From JAABRU01 sp050180235 (GTDB lineage: Bacteria > Desulfobacterota > Desulfobacteria > Desulfobacterales > Desulfococcaceae): DNA of 64,000 bases. This document shows, piece after piece, positions 17,201-24,228 of the stretch. Numbering within the stretch: position 1 is the first letter of the stretch; each line of letters opens with the position of its first letter. Location: contig JBFXEJ010000012.1 in the NCBI GenBank assembly GCA_050180235.1, positions 1 to 64,000 on the forward strand. The letters run 5' to 3'. The translations under genes and the position numbers were made by a program. The notes under the pieces were generated by a model, which did no database searches, was not told where the DNA came from, and saw only the letters and a list, made by a program, of their open reading frames with translations.

Positions 17201-18216
17201 CTGTCAACAGTGTGAGATTCTCACCTGACGGAAAAACACTGGTTTCAGGGGCAGGAAGCTGGAGAGATTCCTCTGACAGCAGCATCCGGCTGTGGGATAT
17301 GGAAAGCGGAAAGGAAAAGGCCCTGCTGGGCAGATACCCCTTTCCTGTTCTGGCAGTGTGTTTTTCACCGGACGGAAAGACTCTGGCTTCGGGAGGCGGG
17401 AGCATTGGAAAAGATTCCTCTGACAATGGCATCCGCCTGTGGGATGCGGAAAGCGGAAAAGAAAAGACGGTTCTCAAAGGACATGCAAAGGCTGTGACCA
17501 GCCTTGATTTTTCACCGGACGGAAAAATTCTGGCTTCCGGCTCCTCTGACAATGACATCCGCCTGTGGAATATCTATACTGCGACAGGCGCGGCAGGCGA
17601 AAGAGCCGTGCTTAAAGGACATGCAAAAGCGGTTCTTTCTGTGAGTTTTTCACCGGACGGCAGAATGCTGGCTTCCGCTTCATTTGACAACAGCATCCGG
17701 GTGTGGGATGCGGAAACGGGTGAGGAAAAGGCCGTAATGACAGGACATACGGATCCTGTTACCAGTGTGAGTTTTTCGCCGGACGGAAAAACCCTGATTT
17801 CAGGCTCTTTTGATAAAACCATCCGTCTGTGGAATTTGTCACGGCTGTATGATGCCCGTCCTGCTGAAGAACAGATCACAGAAGCAGGGAAAATGTATCA
17901 TCTGAAGCTGGTGAAGATGGAATTGCAGCCTGCTGAACCCTCAAAAGATTTCCGTCCTCCGCGCTGGCCCAAAACCCATCCTTTTCACTGGCTTTCCAAA
18001 GCTGAAAGCGGCAATGCGGATGCAATGGTGGAACTTGGCATTATCTATGACCGGGACAATGATTTGGAAAACGCGTATCACTGGTATTCCAAAGCCCTTG
18101 AAGCAGGAAGTGAAAGGGCAGAAGAACGGATGAAGATATTCAGGCAATGGCTGACTCTGCATAAAGACCAATACCCTGAAGCTTACGGGAAATACTGTCT
18201 GAATCCGGATTCATGA
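14230..18216 (+). CDS. STAND-type ATPase with 14 WD40 repeats
   Basis: A 1328-residue signal-transduction NTPase. After an acidic tail (1-45) comes the P-loop GNSGTGKTS (Gly85, Lys91, Thr92), then Walker B FFDQFEE (Asp160) and a helical/winged-helix part ending LRHDFLAHTIRQW (about 393-406). One transmembrane helix (about 463-488) and a coiled-coil Ala/Lys/Glu-rich stretch (490-520) follow. Fourteen WD40 repeats (about 587-1207; FSPDGKTLASGS...IRLWD) would make two seven-bladed propellers, and a Sel1/TPR-like tail follows (about 1243-1310). Repeats 3-5 are nearly identical in DNA, indicating recent expansion. AGGAGGT precedes the ATG. In known families the repeats sense a ligand and nucleotide binding drives oligomerisation and effector activation; the neighbouring HEPN gene is the likely effector. 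The membrane helix suggests action at the inner membrane. Confidence 0.88.
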   Translation: MKEPDNFEVFLEELLEKDDISDEQEPAEEVQTDTEKKQPEIRPGNPFKFLDAYTAEDRGIFFGRDLEIAELYHQAFSHKVTVVFGNSGTGKTSLVQCGLFSRIRPEKAAFFLIRSGIDPAAALKNDCIEKITPYDDRTDLFDNLVLAAQTLKKTLFLFFDQFEEIFILQSAEVRKNMAVLLKKIIASELDIRIIMGIREEYFARLIEFERVVPDILSNRIWVRSMSRMQVESVIVRPCKVCGVSIEQDVPGQVISELSQGREGMELPYVQVVMDNLYRRAMERDPDQPHIRAEDFHMQGGVKNILSDFIEEQIRDMPDAETVRQVLKSLITAEGTKRITDMAGIIDTAANYGNSIEPQVLQEILRKLVSGRILREDPDRELYELRHDFLAHTIRQWMTGIEQELMEVRQTLENRFKEYQARGTLLDSSSLKYIALYESRLHLRNEVFGFIEKSRKETAKARKRLIWAAGSALAVFVLTVSVLGIFGYVKSLEATKQAAKAEAKAQEAEQKGKEAAKSLTEARLNLGFVFTEKSGNAAENKNFNAARLYALHSLANFDLGKAGEEKAKASGIILSYPDCPHIFVSPAMSHHKGAVNTLAFSPDGKTLASGSNDSTIRLWNVESGKEKSVLTGHTGSVRTVDFSPDGKTLASGAGDKSSPDRIIRLWDVQSGKEKARLTGHTDSVLSVRFSPDGKTLASGSWDKTVRLWDTESGEEKMQLRGHGESVFSVRFSPDGKTLASGSWDKTVRLWDTESGKEKTQLRGHEGSVLSVVFSPDGRTLASGSWDKTIRLWDMKTLKEKGVILKGHRAFVSSVHFSPDGKTLVSGSSDNTIRVWDAESGKEKAVLTGYTDAVVSAVFSPDGRTLASGAGRIFSSSSSDNTIRLWDAEIIKERNVLTGHADALTSVHFSPDGKTLASGAGAWRNSADNAIRLWDTETGKEKERLIGHADAVRTVRFSPDGKTLVSGSSDKSIRVWDAESGKEKALLTGHRDSVNSVRFSPDGKTLVSGAGSWRDSSDSSIRLWDMESGKEKALLGRYPFPVLAVCFSPDGKTLASGGGSIGKDSSDNGIRLWDAESGKEKTVLKGHAKAVTSLDFSPDGKILASGSSDNDIRLWNIYTATGAAGERAVLKGHAKAVLSVSFSPDGRMLASASFDNSIRVWDAETGEEKAVMTGHTDPVTSVSFSPDGKTLISGSFDKTIRLWNLSRLYDARPAEEQITEAGKMYHLKLVKMELQPAEPSKDFRPPRWPKTHPFHWLSKAESGNADAMVELGIIYDRDNDLENAYHWYSKALEAGSERAEERMKIFRQWLTLHKDQYPEAYGKYCLNPDS

Positions 18217-18520
18217 CAGTCTGAACCGGGATTCACAGGATGAAGGGATTAAGGAATGCACATTGAATAACTTCCTCTTTTTGTGGGGCGGCATCCTGCC
18301 GCCCTGTCCGAACCGGCAGGATGCCGGTTCTACGGAACGGTAAGTTATTTAATTTTTTTTCCTAATGAATTAAAAAATCAGGCAAATCATAACTCACCTT
18401 CAGCAGATCGAAAACTCCCTCCCCTCAATGGGGGAGGGGGAATTAAGGAAATTTTAGATCTGCTGACCTTACGCACTTCCGTCATACCGGTGAAAGTCGG
18501 AATACGGAACCAGGGCTGTT
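18217..18520. other. gene-free stretch after the STAND gene
   Basis: No gene seen. It contains several palindromes: GGCGGCATCCTGCCGCC near 18283, CCGGCAGGATGCCGG near 18314, and CTCCCTCCCC...GGGGGAGGGGG near 18415-18442. A fragment resembling the ACTGATGTTACGC family (CTGACCTTACGCA) lies near 18464. None has a T-run typical of a clear terminator. Confidence 0.5.
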
Positions 18521-18658
18521 AGGTGATTTCCATTAATGATTATACCGTTTTTCGCAGGGCGGGCACGGCTTTCTGTGCCCGCCGTCCTGCTGAAACGGCG
18601 GGCACAAAAAGCCGTGCCCACCCTGCAATGATGGTACATTTTTTCATGGAAATCGCCT
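18521..18658. repeat. MITE, AGGTGATTTCCATTAATG family (copy 2)
   Basis: Nearly identical to 13044-13180, including the GGGCACGGCTTTCTGTGCCC interior, with the inner spacer CCTGCTGAAACGG inverted relative to copy 1. It ends CGCCT, then TA, then directly the next element. Confidence 0.85.
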
Positions 18659-18660
18659 TA

Positions 18661-18763
18661 AGGTGATTTCTGAAAACAAATATCCCGGTTCAGTTCACAG
18701 GCACAGGGCAACAGCCGGAGGCTTTTGATACTTTGGCGGTATATTCTTTTCTGAAAATCACCT
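18661..18763. repeat. 103-base MITE, AGGTGATTTC short family (copy 1)
   Basis: Starts AGGTGATTTCTGAAAA and ends TTTTCTGAAAATCACCT. The interior includes TATCCCGGTTCAGTTCACAG and AGCTTTTGATACTTTGGC-like sequence. It is separated from the preceding element only by TA. Other copies are at 27475-27577, 35317-35418 and (inverted) 43991-44093. Confidence 0.85.
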
Positions 18764-19050
18764 AAATTCTCCGATTTTTTCGGGACAAATCCCCTCCCCT
18801 GAATCTGCCTGTATAAGATTTTTCCCCATACCAGATTTCATGTTTTTCCTTATTGCACATTCTTCCTGTTTAAAATATCATAAAGACAGGTCAGGGCCGG
18901 AATCCATATTTACACGGCTTTGTATAAATATGCAACTTCCTGAATAAAAATGAAAACAGCAGATTTTTATAAGACAAAGTTCATAACCAGGCAGATTTTG
19001 CAGGATTTGTCCTGCAAATCTCCGCAAAATGTTTTAATTATAATCCCATT
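18764..19050. other. AT-rich leader of the sensor-MFS gene
   Basis: No gene or clear regulatory element recognised. It is AT-rich (for example around 18830-18960) and probably holds the promoter of the plus-strand gene starting at 19051. No strong ribosome site is visible immediately before that ATG. Confidence 0.4.
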
Positions 19051-21621
19051 ATGAAATTCCAACTGAAAATCACAGTTATAACACTTTTTGTCCTCATTAT
19101 GGCAATGACGCTGAGTTCTGCATTGAGTCTTGTGTCTTTTGAGAAGATATATACATCCTCTCTGATATCCGTGTATGAGGCCGCTGGAAAGAACCTGAAA
19201 CGCAAAACAGAGCAGTCGCTCCGGTTCGGGAAACCTTTGGACAAATTTCAGGGCATGGATGCTCTTCTTGCAGAAGTGCTTGAAAAAAAAGCTGAAATAT
19301 CATATGTGGCTGTGGGAACGCCCGCGGGGAATATTCTGTATCATACAGATCCGGAACAGATTGGAAAAACCTTTCCGTACCCGGTACCGGAATTTGCTAA
19401 GGGACAGACTGCGGTTACAAAACCTGATAAGGGAATGTATCTGACATTTCTGCAGCTTCTTAACCGCGCTGATGAACCTGCGGGCATTGTCCTGCTGTCT
19501 TTTTCACGGGAAGGCATATACAAAAGACTCAGCAGAATGGGAGTTGAGAATATAAAAGCAGTGGCATATGTCACTGGGGGCACATCCCTTCTGCTTATCG
19601 GACTGCTTGCCTTTTTTATACGCGGTGATCTGCTGAAACATACCCGGTTCAGAATTTTTGTCATAGCAATGGGCATGATTGTCGCAGGACAGCTTGTTTA
19701 TTCTTTTATCAATCTCAGGGCGTTTCAGAAAAGCCATCTTGAAACGGTTGCCACAAAATTCCTGAATCTGGCAGAATTTTTAAAAGATGATATGGAAAAT
19801 GTGCTGAATTTAAAGATTCCCCTGTCCCGTCTGATGAAACTGGAAAACACCCTGAAAGAGATTGCGGATGTGACCCCGGAGCTGGCATTTATTGAAGTTG
19901 CTGATATGGATAGGAATGTCCTGTACTGTGCGGATCATGCGTCCATGAAAAAGTTTGAGCCGGAAGAACGGAAAGCCGATGAATCAGCAGAGACTCTGAT
20001 GCCTGTTTTTTATCAGAAAGAAAACCGTCAGGTCGGCACGATTGGAATGAAAATATCGCCGGAAGTGATGAAAGGCAAATCACGGGAAATTCTGCTGGAT
20101 ATGATAACCGTGATTCTGACCTCTCTGCTGATTGCATTTGAGGTACTGATATTTTCCCTGAAGCGCAGCACAGCATATGTGCAGCATGAAAATCATATAA
20201 TTCCGTATTCATACATCCGTCCGGTTATTTTCCTGTTTATCATGGCGGACGGATTCTGCACCTCGTTTTTTCCCATGTATGCGGACATGCTTTATCAGCC
20301 CCTGTGGGGGCTTTCCAGAGAAGTGATGACAGGACTGCCTATTTCAGTTTATATGCTCTCTGTTGTGTTCAGTATGCCTTTGGCCGGAAACTGGTCAGAC
20401 CGGGCAGGATGGTATAAGCCACTGATGATCGGAATCTTTGCCAATGCCTCAGGTCTTATTCTGACCGCAATGGCGCAGAATATGCTTCAACTGCTTCTGT
20501 TCCGGGCTCTTACTGCAGCGGGTTTCGGCATTGTTTTTATAGCGGGTCAGAGATTTGTGGCAGAATATACAGATTCCCAAAAACGTTCAGCCGGAATAGC
20601 CTCTTTTGTGGCAGCGTTTTTTGCAGGCAGTGTCTGCGGCACCGTGATGGGGGGGATGCTGGCAGACCGTATCGGCTACAGGAATGTCTTTTTTTTCAGC
20701 GGAATGATTTCCCTGACAGCTTTGCTCTGTAGTCTGTATATATTCAAAAATGAATCCTGCGAAAGCGAAAGAAAGACTAAAGGGACATTTCCTTTCAGGG
20801 AATTGTTTAAGGTACTCAAAGATCCGGAATTTTTTTCCATCGTGTTTCTGCAGGCAATTCCGGCAAAAATCATCCTGATTGGATGTCTGTTTTATCTGGT
20901 GCCGCTGTATCTGAAAAGTCTTCAGGTCTTGCAGTCCGACATCGGACGTGTTCTTATGAGTTATGATGTGGCAATTGTTTTTTTGGGCTATTTTTTTTCA
21001 AAATACCTTGATAAAGAAAGGCATAGAAGGTATTATATTTTTGCAGGAGGAATGCTTACCGGTCTTTCCATGATATGCTTTTATACAGGTTATGCAGATT
21101 CCGGTTTTTTTGCAATCCTGCTTCTGGTTATTGCCATAGGAATTTCCCATACTTTTTCCATATCGTCCCAGATGGCTGTCATTACAGAGACAAAGATTAT
21201 CAAAGAAATAGGGACAGGGACAGGTATGGGGGTTTTCCGCTTTTGGGAAAGACTGGGAAATGTTGCCGGTCCCCTGCTTGCGGGTTTTCTGATTGTAAAA
21301 CTTGGATATTCCGAAACATTTGCTGTGCTGGGAATCATGTCTGTCATATGCAGTCTGTTATATCTTGTGACAGTTTTTTGGCAGAACTGTCAAAAACCGG
21401 CAGGAATATCCGGAGATCCGGCATATGATACGTTGCCCTCAGTTCAGAAATCAGGAGATTTGGCATATGACAACCCGCTTCCTGTCCGTAAGACTGAGAG
21501 GTCTTCCAAACGAAAAAATCAGACAGAAAAGCGTAAACGGAGCCACAGGAAAGTGATACGGCATGTTTCAGCGTCTGTATGCAGAAAACCCAAAAAAAAC
21601 GGAAATGACATAGATCTTTAA
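19051..21621 (+). CDS. MFS transporter fused to two extracytoplasmic sensor modules
   Basis: An 856-residue membrane protein of unusual build. A transmembrane helix (about 7-28) is followed by an extracytoplasmic domain (30-168) of Cache/PAS-like look (ISYVAVGTPAGNILYHTDPEQIGK). Two helices (171-191, 200-222) precede a second similar domain (223-348; LAFIEVADMDRNVLYCADH), and then another helix (350-375). From about 385 to 765 it is a major facilitator: GNWSDRAGWYKPL matches the loop 2-3 signature, and the motif recurs in MLADRIGYRN. The tail (766-856) is hydrophilic and very basic, with the duplicated element GDPAYDTLPSVQK/GDLAYDNPLPVRK. Sensors on MFS proteins suggest ligand-gated export or a receptor role. 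The substrate is unknown. The next gene follows after 48 bases. Confidence 0.78.
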   Translation: MKFQLKITVITLFVLIMAMTLSSALSLVSFEKIYTSSLISVYEAAGKNLKRKTEQSLRFGKPLDKFQGMDALLAEVLEKKAEISYVAVGTPAGNILYHTDPEQIGKTFPYPVPEFAKGQTAVTKPDKGMYLTFLQLLNRADEPAGIVLLSFSREGIYKRLSRMGVENIKAVAYVTGGTSLLLIGLLAFFIRGDLLKHTRFRIFVIAMGMIVAGQLVYSFINLRAFQKSHLETVATKFLNLAEFLKDDMENVLNLKIPLSRLMKLENTLKEIADVTPELAFIEVADMDRNVLYCADHASMKKFEPEERKADESAETLMPVFYQKENRQVGTIGMKISPEVMKGKSREILLDMITVILTSLLIAFEVLIFSLKRSTAYVQHENHIIPYSYIRPVIFLFIMADGFCTSFFPMYADMLYQPLWGLSREVMTGLPISVYMLSVVFSMPLAGNWSDRAGWYKPLMIGIFANASGLILTAMAQNMLQLLLFRALTAAGFGIVFIAGQRFVAEYTDSQKRSAGIASFVAAFFAGSVCGTVMGGMLADRIGYRNVFFFSGMISLTALLCSLYIFKNESCESERKTKGTFPFRELFKVLKDPEFFSIVFLQAIPAKIILIGCLFYLVPLYLKSLQVLQSDIGRVLMSYDVAIVFLGYFFSKYLDKERHRRYYIFAGGMLTGLSMICFYTGYADSGFFAILLLVIAIGISHTFSISSQMAVITETKIIKEIGTGTGMGVFRFWERLGNVAGPLLAGFLIVKLGYSETFAVLGIMSVICSLLYLVTVFWQNCQKPAGISGDPAYDTLPSVQKSGDLAYDNPLPVRKTERSSKRKNQTEKRKRSHRKVIRHVSASVCRKPKKNGNDIDL

Positions 21622-21669
21622 TCATACAGGGAAAACAGGATTGAATCTATTTAAAAAGGAAAAAAAGTA

Positions 21670-22908
21670 ATGGATTATTACCGTTTTTTGGATGATCAGC
21701 TAAATGAGTCGCTCGGAACAGATTTGATATTCAACAATCTTCTGAGAACAGAGCCTTACAATATTGATCCGGGTGTGCTGCAGGGATTTTTTGATCGTTA
21801 TGCGCTGATCAAAGAATTTCAGGAAATCACGCTGTCATTGTTCAACGCAAGCCTGAACGGCGAAGCTGACCCGGAGATTGCCTCTCTGATACTCAACGAG
21901 CTTCCCGATCATCAGGGCTGGAATTATCACAAAGATCTGAACCTGAAACATACGCCAGTTTTTTTCAGAACAGATGAAGTTATTCCCGGAAAAATTTCCG
22001 AAATTCAATGTCCGGGCTCTTTATGGGGAATCTGTGATCAGTTGTATCATTTTTATAAAGAGCACAGCCATATTTTCGGGGAATGTAAAAGTTTTTCCAA
22101 AAGTCCATCTGAAAATTTTTCAGATGCACTGAGGCAGTATCTGGGAACCGAACCTCTGGTTCACCACCTGACCGACAATTCATCCATTCCGCATGATATG
22201 AGGTTTTTTATCCAGCAGACCCGCAGTCACGGAATAAAATATTACACCTATGACAAAGGGCTGACCCCCCATAATTGCAATATTGTCAGGTCACATGCTT
22301 TTGCTGGACTTTGCGCGGATAACGATTTTATAGAACGTCTGGCAAGATACAAAGCCGGAAATTTGCTCTATGATCTTCCCCCTTCAATCCTGTTTGATGA
22401 AAAAATCATCTATATTTTTCCGTTCTGGAGTAAAACAAGACATCATTATTCAGATCGGATACGGGATATATTTCCCTATACACAATTAATCACGCCTGAT
22501 GTTTTTTTTCTTGACGAGGGATCAGGAACTGATATAGAAAATTTTTCCAGACTTTCTCAAAAGCACAGGAATTATTATATCAAATATGCGGGAAGCGATC
22601 TGTCCATCAACTGGGGGAGCAAAGGTGTTTATATGGCCTCAACTTTTTCAGGTGTCAAATGCAGACGTTTTTTTGAAAATATTGTAAGAGATTATCATAA
22701 AAAGCGTTACTGGATTATTCAGAAAGCCTTTCTGACAAATGATACTGCTGATTATATCACAAGAACGAACGAGCCAGTACGTACAAATGTGCATTCAAAG
22801 ATCAGCGGTTTTTACGGTCATTCAGGACTGCTGGGGATTCTGATGATGCAGAGACCTTTTTACAAAGTTCACGGAAATGAAGAAACAATTGTCAGTGTCT
22901 GTCAATAA
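21670..22908 (+). CDS. putative ATP-grasp-like protein (412 aa)
   Basis: No named family is certain. The layout suggests a circularly permuted ATP-grasp fold: FFRTDEVIPGKISEIQCPG (about 97-115) resembles the metal-binding Arg/Glu strand pair, and NYYIKYAGSDLSINWGSKGVY (about 302-322) resembles the lysine-containing nucleotide loop. RYWIIQKAF (about 345-353) would be the hinge strand, and SGFYGHSGLLGILMMQRP is the late core. It is soluble, with no signal peptide. It lies between the sensor-MFS gene (48 bases upstream) and the periplasmic binding protein gene (90 bases downstream), so the three may be co-transcribed. If the fold is right it would ligate a carboxylate to an amine or thiol; the substrate cannot be told. 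Confidence 0.5.
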   Translation: MDYYRFLDDQLNESLGTDLIFNNLLRTEPYNIDPGVLQGFFDRYALIKEFQEITLSLFNASLNGEADPEIASLILNELPDHQGWNYHKDLNLKHTPVFFRTDEVIPGKISEIQCPGSLWGICDQLYHFYKEHSHIFGECKSFSKSPSENFSDALRQYLGTEPLVHHLTDNSSIPHDMRFFIQQTRSHGIKYYTYDKGLTPHNCNIVRSHAFAGLCADNDFIERLARYKAGNLLYDLPPSILFDEKIIYIFPFWSKTRHHYSDRIRDIFPYTQLITPDVFFLDEGSGTDIENFSRLSQKHRNYYIKYAGSDLSINWGSKGVYMASTFSGVKCRRFFENIVRDYHKKRYWIIQKAFLTNDTADYITRTNEPVRTNVHSKISGFYGHSGLLGILMMQRPFYKVHGNEETIVSVCQ

Positions 22909-22998
22909 GTACAGGTTGCAGGAATCAGAGAATTTGCAACCGGCAACTGAAAATGGACATTCGACATTCACAGATGAGAAGGAAAGGAGATTGAGGAA

Positions 22999-24069
22999 AT
23001 GAGGAAGTCGGATAAGAAACCATGTACAGCAATGATTGCAGTGGTGTTGTTTTGTATGTTCTGTTTTTCATTTTCAGCAGATGCAGAACAAGGAAAGATA
23101 TACCGGATAGGCTATTTGGAGGGCGGATCATACTGGATTTTTTCACAGGAACTTGATGCTGTCAAAAAAGCTCTGTCTGATATGGGCTGGAAGGACAAAG
23201 TCGAGTTCCCCAAAGACGCGTATTTCAGTCCCGGATGGGATGAGGATAAAAAACCGCAATGGGCTGAAAGTGCGAAAAAACTGATGGACAGAACCGATAT
23301 TGATCTGATTATTGCAGCAGGCACAGACGCTGTCTCCGCTCTTCTGAAAGTCAATAATCAGCGCACTCCCATAATGGGAATTTCGGTCAGCGATGCCATA
23401 AAATCCAAATTTGTGCTGAATGAAAAAGATTCAGGCGTGGATAATTTCACCGTTCGTGTCGCTCCGAATCAGTATAAACGCATGTTTGAAATTTTCCATG
23501 ATGTTGTGGGATTTAAGCGACTGGGGCTTATTTACCCTGACACAGAAAGCGGAAAAACATACACCAATCTTGATGATGCCCAGATTGTTGCCAAAGAGCG
23601 CGGTTTCGAGGTGATTGAATATAAAAATATCACTGACGAAAAACAGGAGGAATGTCTGAGTGGACTCAGATATTTTGCAGATCAGAAAGTTGATGCTTTC
23701 TTCATTCCGTCTTTGGTGTGTTTTGATTGGAAACATAGTGATGTAAAAGCACTTTTGGATTTTCTCGCGGAGAAAAAAATCCCCAGTTTTGCCAGAAACG
23801 GAACAAGAGATGTCAAAGCTGGTGCGCTCATGGGCTTTTCCAGCATTGATTTTTCTGGCAGAGGAAAGTTCATTGCCGATAAAATTGTGAAAATTTTTCA
23901 GGGGGAAAAACCCCGGTCTGTGCCGATGGTGGACAATGCCATGCCCAAAATATCCTTTAATCTGCATGTGGCTGAGAAAATCGGATTCAATCCGCCCTTT
24001 GACATTCTGGCTGCTTCAGATGAACTGTTTCAGGAAATCACACTGCCTGAAGATCGGCTGGTAAAGTGA
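22999..24069 (+). CDS. ABC-type periplasmic substrate-binding protein (ABC_sub_bind family)
   Basis: A 356-residue exported binding protein. The signal peptide covers about residues 1-29 (MIAVVLFCMFCFSFSADA), with likely cleavage after ADA. The mature protein fits the tryptophan/leucine-binding-like ABC_sub_bind fold: an early YRIGYLEGGSYW strand, LIIAAGTDAVSAL (about 98-110), the VGFKRLGLIYPDTESG hinge (about 170-186), and FFIPSLVCFD, the strand opposite. No permease or ATPase gene is adjacent, so it may feed a sensor (the downstream HAMP-cyclase or the upstream sensor-MFS protein) instead of an importer; that is inference from context. GAGG precedes the ATG. A strong terminator follows the stop. 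Confidence 0.82.
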   Translation: MRKSDKKPCTAMIAVVLFCMFCFSFSADAEQGKIYRIGYLEGGSYWIFSQELDAVKKALSDMGWKDKVEFPKDAYFSPGWDEDKKPQWAESAKKLMDRTDIDLIIAAGTDAVSALLKVNNQRTPIMGISVSDAIKSKFVLNEKDSGVDNFTVRVAPNQYKRMFEIFHDVVGFKRLGLIYPDTESGKTYTNLDDAQIVAKERGFEVIEYKNITDEKQEECLSGLRYFADQKVDAFFIPSLVCFDWKHSDVKALLDFLAEKKIPSFARNGTRDVKAGALMGFSSIDFSGRGKFIADKIVKIFQGEKPRSVPMVDNAMPKISFNLHVAEKIGFNPPFDILAASDELFQEITLPEDRLVK

Positions 24070-24102
24070 TGTTTAAGTAGGCAAACCAAAGTTTTTGTGT
24101 AT

Positions 24103-24139
24103 TTTAAAAACCGGGTTTTTCGGAAAAACCCGGTTTTTT
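24103..24139 (+). terminator. Rho-independent terminator
   Basis: AAAAACCGGGTTTTTC pairs with GAAAAACCCGGTTTTTT just after the binding-protein stop, with a T-rich end. It separates the 19051-24069 gene group from the HAMP-cyclase gene. The same AAAACCGGxTTTTTC design recurs after ychF and after 58549. Confidence 0.85.
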
Positions 24140-24228
24140 ACAAAACCAAAGTTTTTGTCTGAAAGATTTCAGAAGTTTGTGAACCTTATGAAATCTTTAT
24201 AAAATCTCAAATTTTCGGTGGTTTAGCT

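Noticed and set aside
15996..17879. Minus-strand frames with repeated VFPSGEK motifs
   Set aside because: These are the mirror of the WD40-coding repeats (FSPDGKT) on the plus strand, not separate genes.
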